The translations under genes were made by a program, and so were the position numbers. From contig JAFAFZ010000214.1 in assembly GCA_023423215.1 (NCBI GenBank), positions 1-12,091 on the forward strand: DNA of 12,091 nt, given 5' to 3'. The notes beneath the pieces were generated by a model. It worked only from the letters and a program-made list of their open reading frames with translations, was not told the DNA's origin and did no database searches. Below, one piece after another: positions 7,028 to 12,091 of the stretch. The first letter of the stretch is position 1. Each line of letters begins with the position of its first letter. Origin of the DNA: Actinomycetes bacterium (lineage in GTDB: Bacteria; Actinomycetota; Acidimicrobiia; Acidimicrobiales; Microtrichaceae).

Positions 7028-7078
7028 CCCTCGGGTCGTGCGCTCGCTGTCCCGCCCCACCCCACGGCAAGGGGAACC

Positions 7079-7954
7079 ATGCAAGCCTTCCTCCAACTCC
7101 TGGTCTCCGGGCTGCAGAACGGCATCGCCTACGGGCTGGTCGGGCTGTCGCTCGTGCTGATCTACCAGACCTCCCGAGCGCTGAACTTCGCCCAGGGGAC
7201 GATGGCCGCGATGAGCGGCTACGTCGCCTTCGAGGTCATCGTGAACCTGGGTGCCCCCTGGGTCGTCGGTGCCATCGTCGGCACCGCCGCCGGCGGCCTG
7301 ATCGGCTTCGGCGTCGAGCGCATCGCGATCCGCCCGCTGCTCGGTGCGCCGCTGCTCAGCCTCGTGATCGCGACGCTCGCGATCGACTCGATCCTCGGCA
7401 ACGTCACGCAGCTGCTGTGGGGCTCGGACGTGAAGTCGCTGCCGCCGATCGCTCCCGGCGACTACGACGTCGGCGGCGTCATCGTCGGCCGGACCTACGC
7501 CGTGATCGCGCTGGTCACCGTCGTCCTGCTCGTCGGGCTCGCCTACCTGCTCAAGCGCACCCGGCTCGGCCTGGCGATGCGGGCCTTCGCGGACGACCAG
7601 TTCGCCGCCGAGCTCCAGGGCGTGAAGCTGCCCCAGGTCTCGCGCACCGTGTGGATCATCGCCGCTGCGATCGGCGGCATCACCGGCGTGCTCTTCGGCC
7701 CGCTGCTGTTCATCCAGCTCGGCTACATGAGCCCCATCTTCATCAAGGGCTTCACCGCCGCCGTGCTCGGGGGCTTCGTCTCCAGCGTCGGGGCCGTCGT
7801 CGGCGGTCTGGCGCTCGGCGTGCTCGAGGCGCTGGCCATCCGCTACACCTCGGCGAGCATCGCCCCGATGCTGCCGCTGCTGGTGATCCTGGTCGCCATG
7901 CTCGCCCGCCCCTCGGGCGTGTTCAACCGCAAGATGGCGGTGCGGCATGCCTGA
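7079..7954 (+). CDS. Branched-chain-type ABC transporter permease (LivH-like)
   Basis: This 291-residue integral membrane protein is highly hydrophobic, with about eight likely transmembrane segments. It matches LivH family features: the N-terminal LVSGLQNGIAYGLVGLSLVLI, the RALNFAQG turn (33-40), the cytoplasmic coupling loop GLAMRAFADDQFAAELQGV (164-182) that contacts the ATPases, and the late FTAAVLGGFVSSVGAVVGG segment (225-243). The ribosome site AAGGGGA (7069-7075) sits just before ATG 7079. The last eight bases overlap the start of the LivM-LivG fusion gene. It should form the membrane channel together with the permease half of that fusion. Confidence 0.93.
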   Translation: MQAFLQLLVSGLQNGIAYGLVGLSLVLIYQTSRALNFAQGTMAAMSGYVAFEVIVNLGAPWVVGAIVGTAAGGLIGFGVERIAIRPLLGAPLLSLVIATLAIDSILGNVTQLLWGSDVKSLPPIAPGDYDVGGVIVGRTYAVIALVTVVLLVGLAYLLKRTRLGLAMRAFADDQFAAELQGVKLPQVSRTVWIIAAAIGGITGVLFGPLLFIQLGYMSPIFIKGFTAAVLGGFVSSVGAVVGGLALGVLEALAIRYTSASIAPMLPLLVILVAMLARPSGVFNRKMAVRHA

Positions 7955-9944
7955 GGCCGTGCTGGACCCCAGCACCCCGACGACCCCGGGCGCCGACGCC
8001 CCCGGCGCGGGCGGCTCGATCTGGTCGAAGATCCGGCCGGTCGTCACCCACCCCGTGTTCATCGGGACGGTGCTCCTCGGCATCGTCTACCTGGTCGGTT
8101 CGGGGCTGCGGCAGTACGAGCAGTTCATCGTCTCGCTGGTCCTGCTCAACGCCATCGTCGGCGTCGGCCTGGTGCTGCTCGTCGGCATCGGCGGCCAGCT
8201 CTCCCTCGGCCACGCGACCTTCCTGGCGGTGGGCGCCTACACGGCCGCCAACATCTCGACCCGCTCCGAGATCGGCCTGCCGCTCGAGCTGCTCGTCGCG
8301 GTGGTGCTGGCGGTGGTCGTCGGCATGATCGTCGGCCTGCCGTCGTTGCGCCTGTCCGGACTGCTGCTCGCGGTCGGCACGCTGGCGCTCGGCTTCGCGG
8401 GCCAGCAGATCCTGTTCATCTGGACCCCGGTGACCGGCGGCGGCGGCGGCATCGTCGTCGGCCCGCTGCTCTTCTTCGGCACGCCGATCACGCTCATCGG
8501 AGCGAGCGTCATCGTGCTCGGCATCTCGTTGTTCCTCGTGTTCAACCTGCTGCGCGGGCGCACCGGTCGAGCGCTGCACGCGCTGCGCACCTCGGACGCC
8601 GCCGCCCGTTCGGTCGGCATCGAGGTCGAGCGTCGCCGCGTCGCGGCCTTCGCGATGAGCTCGGCGCTCACCGCGGCCGGCGGCGTGCTCTACGGCCACG
8701 CCGTGTCCTACCTGGCGCCCGACAACTTCGGCATCGACCTGTCGATCACCCTGGTCATCATGACGATCATCGGTGGCCAGCGGCGCCTGCTGGGCGCCGT
8801 GCTCGGCGCGGCGTTCGTGATCGGCCTGCCCGAGCAGTTCCGTGCCTTCGCCGACTACGAGGGCATCCTCTACGGCGTCATCCTGCTGCTGGTGATCATC
8901 TTCGCCCCCGGCGGCATCGTCGAGCTGGTGGACCGGGCCGTCGGCCTGGCCCGCCGTGCGATCGGCGGCGGTCGTGCGCGGCCGGCGGTCGAGCACTCGA
9001 CCCCGCGGCCGGTCTCGATCGAGGACCACTCGGTGGCCTACCACCCCGAGGACCACGACGAGGACCCGCAGACCGTCGCGGACGTCACCGAGGCGCTCGG
9101 CGAGCTCGACCGACCGATCGTCGCCGACGCCGAGGGCGGTGGCGTGCTGCGCACGTCGAGCGGCCGAGAGGTCGTCGTGTCCGCACCCGGCCACCGGCTG
9201 ACCGCCACCGACGTGCGCGTCGACTTCGGCGGCGTCACCGCGGTGCGCGACGTCAGCTTCGAGGTCGCCCCGGGCGAGGTGCTCGGCCTCATCGGGCCGA
9301 ACGGCGCCGGCAAGACGACGCTCTTCAACGCCATCTGCGGCGTCGTGAGCTCGGCGGGCACCGTCACCTTCGGCGACGACGACCTCTCGAAGATGTCGGT
9401 CCGCAAGCGCGCCATGACCGGTGTCGGTCGCACCTTCCAGAACCTGTCGCTGCACGAGGGCCTCACCCCGATCGACCACGTGCTCATCGGTCGCCACCGC
9501 TTCTTCCGCTACGGCCTGACCGCCGAGATGCTGCGGCTGCCGAAGGTCGTGCGCTCGGAGCGCGACGGCTACGACGAGGCGCTCGCGCTGCTCGAGCTGC
9601 TCGGCCTGGCCGACGTCGCGCACGACAAGGTCGACGACCTGCCCTACGGCATCCAGAAGCGCGTCGACGTGGCACGAGCGCTGGCCTCGCGGCCCCGCAT
9701 CCTGCTGCTCGACGAGCCCGCCGCCGGCCTGCCCCACGACGAGGCCGACGCACTGATCGACCACGTGCTGACCCTCACCCGCCCGCAGGGCACGAGCGTC
9801 ATCATCATCGAGCACAACGTCGAGCTCGTCCGCCGCGTCAGCGAGCGCATCGTCGTGCTCAACGCGGGTGAGATCCTGGCCGTCGGCGGCCCCGAGGAGA
9901 TCCTCAACAGCCGCCTCGTCGCGGAGGCGTACCTCGGTGTCTGA
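7947..9944 (+). CDS. Fused permease-ATPase of branched-chain-type ABC transporter (LivM-LivG fusion)
   Basis: This 665-residue protein joins a LivM-like permease to a LivG-like ATPase in one continuous frame. Residues 1-35 are a Pro/Gly-rich cytoplasmic tail. About 36-335 is the membrane domain, with GGQLSLGHATF (82-92), the VTGGGGGI loop (162-169) and a coupling loop near 207-235. About 336-415 is a charged, acidic linker. From about 416 comes the ATPase: Walker A GPNGAGKTT (450-458), Q-loop Q498, signature LPYGIQ (565-570, in place of LSGGQ), Walker B ILLLDEP (585-591) with D589 and E590, and H-loop H623. There is no internal Met between residues 272 and 483, so a separate internal LivG start at ATG is excluded. 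The start ATG overlaps the LivH stop by 8 bases, and the stop overlaps the LivF start by 8 bases. All ATPase motifs look intact. Fused LivM-LivG proteins occur elsewhere in bacteria, but the split arrangement is the classic one. Confidence 0.93.
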   Translation: MPEAVLDPSTPTTPGADAPGAGGSIWSKIRPVVTHPVFIGTVLLGIVYLVGSGLRQYEQFIVSLVLLNAIVGVGLVLLVGIGGQLSLGHATFLAVGAYTAANISTRSEIGLPLELLVAVVLAVVVGMIVGLPSLRLSGLLLAVGTLALGFAGQQILFIWTPVTGGGGGIVVGPLLFFGTPITLIGASVIVLGISLFLVFNLLRGRTGRALHALRTSDAAARSVGIEVERRRVAAFAMSSALTAAGGVLYGHAVSYLAPDNFGIDLSITLVIMTIIGGQRRLLGAVLGAAFVIGLPEQFRAFADYEGILYGVILLLVIIFAPGGIVELVDRAVGLARRAIGGGRARPAVEHSTPRPVSIEDHSVAYHPEDHDEDPQTVADVTEALGELDRPIVADAEGGGVLRTSSGREVVVSAPGHRLTATDVRVDFGGVTAVRDVSFEVAPGEVLGLIGPNGAGKTTLFNAICGVVSSAGTVTFGDDDLSKMSVRKRAMTGVGRTFQNLSLHEGLTPIDHVLIGRHRFFRYGLTAEMLRLPKVVRSERDGYDEALALLELLGLADVAHDKVDDLPYGIQKRVDVARALASRPRILLLDEPAAGLPHDEADALIDHVLTLTRPQGTSVIIIEHNVELVRRVSERIVVLNAGEILAVGGPEEILNSRLVAEAYLGV

Positions 9945-10641
9945 TCTGCTGCGTCTCGAGGACGTCGTGCTGGGCTACAAGCGCTCGGCCGTCATCCACG
10001 GCGTGACCCTCGGTCTGGCCGAGGGCACCCGCACCGCGATGCTCGGCGCCAACGGCGCCGGCAAGTCCACGCTGCTGAAGGCGATCTCGGGCTTCGTGCG
10101 CTGCCGCTCCGGCCGCATCATGTTCGAGGACGAGGACATCTCGAAGCTGAAGCCGAGCCAGATCGTCGACCGCGGCATCGTGCACGTGCCCGAGGGCCGT
10201 CGCGTCTTCCCGTCGATGACCGTCGAGGAGAACCTGAAGGTCGGTGCCCACCTGCACCGCTCGACGATGGCCCAGCGCACCGAGCAGGTGCTCGCCACCT
10301 TCCCGCGCCTCGAGGAGCGCTTCCGCGTCGCGGCCGGTCTGCTCTCGGGCGGCGAGCAGCAGATGCTCGCCATCGGGCGCGCCATGATGCACGGGCCGCG
10401 GGTCCTGCTCCTCGACGAGATGTCGCTCGGCCTGGCGCCCATCACGGCGCAGGCGGTGTACGCCTCGCTCGACGGCGTGTTCGAGGGCCTGACCGTCCTG
10501 CTGGTCGAGCAGAACGCGAAGCTGGCGCTGAGCCGCTGCGAGTACGTGTACGTGCTGCGCAACGGCGTGTGCGGCGGCGAGGGGCCCACCGCCGAGTTCG
10601 AGGACGAAGATCGACTGCGTGCCGTCTACCTCGGCACCTGA
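9937..10641 (+). CDS. Branched-chain-type ABC transporter ATPase (LivF-like)
   Basis: This 234-residue cytoplasmic ATPase starts at GTG 9937 (MSDLLRLEDVVLGYK). The frame is open back to 9868, but an upstream start would add 23 arginine/serine-rich residues encoded inside the fusion gene. The GTG also gives the same 8-base overlap (GTGTCTGA) as seen upstream (ATGCCTGA). Motifs are Walker A GANGAGKST (37-45), VPEGRRVFPSMTVEENL (84-100, a LivF hallmark), signature LSGGEQQ (136-142), Walker B VLLLDE (156-161) and switch LLVEQN (188-193), where LivF proteins carry Gln in place of His. The segment after Walker B reads DEMSLGLAP, with Met for the usual Pro. It pairs with the LivG half of the fusion to drive import. 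Confidence 0.93.
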   Translation: MSDLLRLEDVVLGYKRSAVIHGVTLGLAEGTRTAMLGANGAGKSTLLKAISGFVRCRSGRIMFEDEDISKLKPSQIVDRGIVHVPEGRRVFPSMTVEENLKVGAHLHRSTMAQRTEQVLATFPRLEERFRVAAGLLSGGEQQMLAIGRAMMHGPRVLLLDEMSLGLAPITAQAVYASLDGVFEGLTVLLVEQNAKLALSRCEYVYVLRNGVCGGEGPTAEFEDEDRLRAVYLGT

Positions 10642-10659
10642 GAGCACCACGGAGGTTCC

Positions 10660-11361
10660 ATGTCGGACACCCAACTTCGAGAGGACGTCCTGGCGACGTG
10701 TCGAGCGCTCGGGACCCGGGGCTACGGCGGCGTCATCGGCGGTCACGTCAGCGCTCGGGTGCCGGGTGAGGACCTCTACTGGACCAACGTGCTGGACCGT
10801 GCCTTCGAGGAGATGACCATCGAGGACATCGTCCTCATGGACTTCGACGGCAAGGTCGTCGACGGCGGCCGCGGCGTCAGCCCCGGCATCGACTTCCACC
10901 AGGGCATCTACCAGCGCCGCGACGACCTGACCGCGGTCGTGCACACCCACGGCTTCTGGATCACGGCCCAGTCGGCCTTCGCCCGCCCGCCGAAGATGTG
11001 GCACAACCTCTGCACCTACTTCTACGGCCGCACCGCCGTCGCCCCCGACGACTCGCTCGAGTCGATCGCCGCGGCGCTCGGCGACGAGGACATCGCGATC
11101 ATCATCCCGTGGCACGGCGCGATCACCGCGGGCCGTGACCTGAAGGAGGCCATCGCGCTGCACGCGACCTTCGAGTACACCTCGCGCCTGGACGTGACGA
11201 TGGCCGGCACCGGCGCCGAGCCGATGCCCGAGGAGTCCTGCCTCAAGATGCGTGCGCTCGTCGAGTCGGCGAACTACCTGGAGCTGACCGCGGACCTGCT
11301 GCTGCGCGGCAGCGACCACCAGCCGGGCGAGCTCGACCTGGCCGCGGCGCTCGCCCGATGA
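10660..11361 (+). CDS. Class II aldolase/adducin-family protein
   Basis: This 233-residue protein has the fold marks of zinc-dependent class II aldolases (FucA type): GGHVSAR (27-33), a metal pair H95 and H97 in VVHTHG, and a third histidine H152 in PWHGAITAG. In FucA the catalytic Glu73 lies four residues before a conserved His (E-x-x-x-H). Here that His is H80 and the fourth residue before it is Gly76 (SPGIDFH), so the standard acid/base is missing; D78 is the nearest acid. The family also contains decarboxylases, reportedly including 3,4-dihydroxyphthalate decarboxylase of phthalate pathways. Decarboxylase, aldolase or isomerase roles are all possible. A strong ribosome site GGAGG (10651-10655) sits 4 bases before the ATG, 18 bases after LivF, so the gene is probably in the transport operon. 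It overlaps the next gene by four bases (ATGA). Confidence 0.87.
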   Translation: MSDTQLREDVLATCRALGTRGYGGVIGGHVSARVPGEDLYWTNVLDRAFEEMTIEDIVLMDFDGKVVDGGRGVSPGIDFHQGIYQRRDDLTAVVHTHGFWITAQSAFARPPKMWHNLCTYFYGRTAVAPDDSLESIAAALGDEDIAIIIPWHGAITAGRDLKEAIALHATFEYTSRLDVTMAGTGAEPMPEESCLKMRALVESANYLELTADLLLRGSDHQPGELDLAAALAR

Positions 11362-11921
11362 CCCGTACCCCCGTCGACACCGCGTCCCTGTCGGTCGAGG
11401 AGCGGCTGGACCGCCTCGAGGTGCGCGCCGCGATCGAGGACCTGGTGACCCACTACGGCATGGTCATCGACAACCGCGACCTGGAGGGCGTCGCCCAGCT
11501 CTTCACCGAGGACGGCCGCTTCGGCCACCAGGACCAGCCAGGGGTCGTCGGCCGCGACGCGATCAAGGTGTTCTACCGCGAGCGCCTGAGCGGCCAGGAG
11601 TACAGCTACCACTTCAGCCACAACCAGCTGGTCGAGTACTCCGGCGGCGACACCGCGACCGGCGTCGTGAACGCGCACGCCGAGATGGGCTTCCAGGGCG
11701 AGACCCTGCTGGCGGCGATGCGCTACCACGACGACTACCGGAAGGTGGACGGCCTGTGGCGCTTCGCCCGACGGCGGCTGTCGTTCTTCTACCTGATGCC
11801 CTCCGCGGACGTGTGGGCCGGCAACTTCGGCGAGCTGCGCAAGCAGTGGCCCGCCCCGGCGATCGCCGCAGACATCCCGCAGTCCCTCGACACCTACCGC
11901 GAGTTCCTCGCGGGCGAGTGA
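11358..11921 (+). CDS. SnoaL-like/NTF2-like domain protein (possible dehydratase or isomerase)
   Basis: This is a 187-residue single-domain protein of the SnoaL-like (PF13577-type) cone fold. Family features are a first helix with RAAIEDLVTHYGMVIDNRDLEG (23-44), including Y33 and D38, then LFTEDGRF (48-55), then H85 in the YHFSHNQLVEY segment, and the final strand WRFARRRLSFFYL (134-146). Y33, D38 and H85 lie where pocket residues occur in acting members such as bile acid and scytalone dehydratases, so an enzymatic role is more likely than a purely structural one. The ATG overlaps the aldolase stop by four bases, implying coupled, matched production. The C-terminal extension (about 147-187) is longer than the minimal domain. 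The reaction is not determinable; dehydration or isomerisation of a pathway intermediate fits the neighbouring enoyl-CoA hydratase. Confidence 0.8.
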   Translation: MTRTPVDTASLSVEERLDRLEVRAAIEDLVTHYGMVIDNRDLEGVAQLFTEDGRFGHQDQPGVVGRDAIKVFYRERLSGQEYSYHFSHNQLVEYSGGDTATGVVNAHAEMGFQGETLLAAMRYHDDYRKVDGLWRFARRRLSFFYLMPSADVWAGNFGELRKQWPAPAIAADIPQSLDTYREFLAGE

Positions 11922-11982
11922 TCACCCCACCCCGGCCGACGAGCGCGCCGCGGGTGACCAGCACACGGAGCACCTGACACAC

Positions 11983-12091
11983 ATGGCTGACATCGAGATC
12001 GAGCACCGCCAGGACGCGGTGTGGATCCGCCTGAACCGACCGGACCGCAAGAACGCGTACGACCCCGAGATGTGCGCCGAGATCATCGCGG
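11983..12091 (+). CDS. Partial: N-terminus of an enoyl-CoA hydratase/isomerase-family protein
   Basis: The frame starts at ATG 11983 and runs off the right edge after 36 residues. The visible part, VWIRLNRPDRKNAYDPEMCAEI, is the classic first strand and turn of the crotonase family ('itLnRP.rkNA.d..m'). The oxyanion-hole and catalytic glutamate residues lie beyond the edge, so hydratase, isomerase or thioesterase activity cannot be told apart. The only ribosome-like GGAG (11967-11970) is 12 bases from the ATG, which is long, but no in-frame start lies closer. It lies 61 bases after the SnoaL-like gene on the same strand, and that gap shows no clear terminator or promoter. Confidence 0.85.
   Translation, partial: MADIEIEHRQDAVWIRLNRPDRKNAYDPEMCAEIIA

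Noticed and set aside
5432..8083. Very long open frame on the - strand (883 residues) across the oxidase, binding protein and LivH genes
   Set aside because: It is antisense to three well-supported genes and has low-complexity Asp/Arg/Gly/His-rich translation, as expected from GC-rich third positions. It spans the AT-rich promoter and has no family motifs.
7923..9815. Long - strand open frame opposite the LivM-LivG fusion
   Set aside because: Its composition (Asp, Glu, Gln, Arg, His repeats) is a shadow of the + strand codons. The fusion has intact Walker, signature and switch motifs.
9868..9936. Longer N-terminus for the LivF-like protein starting at 9868
   Set aside because: The extra 23 residues are Arg/Ser-rich and lie in the shadow of the fusion gene. 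GTG 9937 gives a normal LivF N-terminus and the same overlap as the upstream gene pair.
3058..10674. Amidohydrolase and class II aldolase-like proteins both begin MSDTQ
   Set aside because: Only five residues match, the codons differ, and the following sequence is unrelated, so common origin is not supported.

Overview
This GC-rich window reads almost entirely on the + strand. It looks like a catabolic and uptake gene cluster from a high-GC actinobacterium. The evidence for that is heavy G/C at third codon positions, GGAG/AGGGG-type ribosome sites, tight 1 to 8 bp gene overlaps, and the gene families present (a DUF35/thiolase-like pair, a branched-chain-type ABC transporter, a SnoaL-like protein). 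The phylum call is inferred from style and content; no marker gene is present. There are eleven complete genes and one partial gene at each end. No RNA gene, insertion sequence, CRISPR array or transcriptional regulator was seen. No gene-free stretch exceeds about 151 bases.

Layout. (A) 1-2906: the tail of a probable DUF35 OB-fold protein, an AMP-forming acyl-CoA ligase and a thiolase-fold protein without the usual nucleophilic cysteine. The three overlap by 4 and 1 bases. (B) 2907-3057: an AT-rich promoter/operator region. (C) 3058-5577: an ACMSD-type amidohydrolase and an FMN-dependent 2-hydroxyacid oxidase/dehydrogenase. (D) 5578-5725: a second AT-rich promoter region that shares an exact 12-mer (ATTCATGATAAT) and the general operator layout with region B. 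(E) 5726-10641: a high-affinity ABC importer of the branched-chain amino acid/carboxylate type, with a lipoprotein binding protein, a LivH-like permease, a LivM-LivG fusion and a LivF-like ATPase. (F) 10660-12091: a class II aldolase/adducin-like protein, a SnoaL/NTF2-like protein and the start of an enoyl-CoA hydratase.

How the parts may work together (inference). The transporter imports a carboxylate or amide-like compound and the ligase makes its CoA thioester. The enoyl-CoA hydratase and possibly the SnoaL-like protein carry out hydration or dehydration steps. The thiolase-like/DUF35 pair cleaves a C-C bond, possibly by retro-aldol chemistry as in the Ltp2-ChsH2 pair of steroid degradation. 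The amidohydrolase, FMN oxidase and class II aldolase-like protein look suited to decarboxylation, 2-hydroxyacid oxidation or further C-C cleavage. The substrate cannot be named from sequence. The shared promoter element suggests that the catabolic pair and the transport operon answer to one regulator encoded outside the window.
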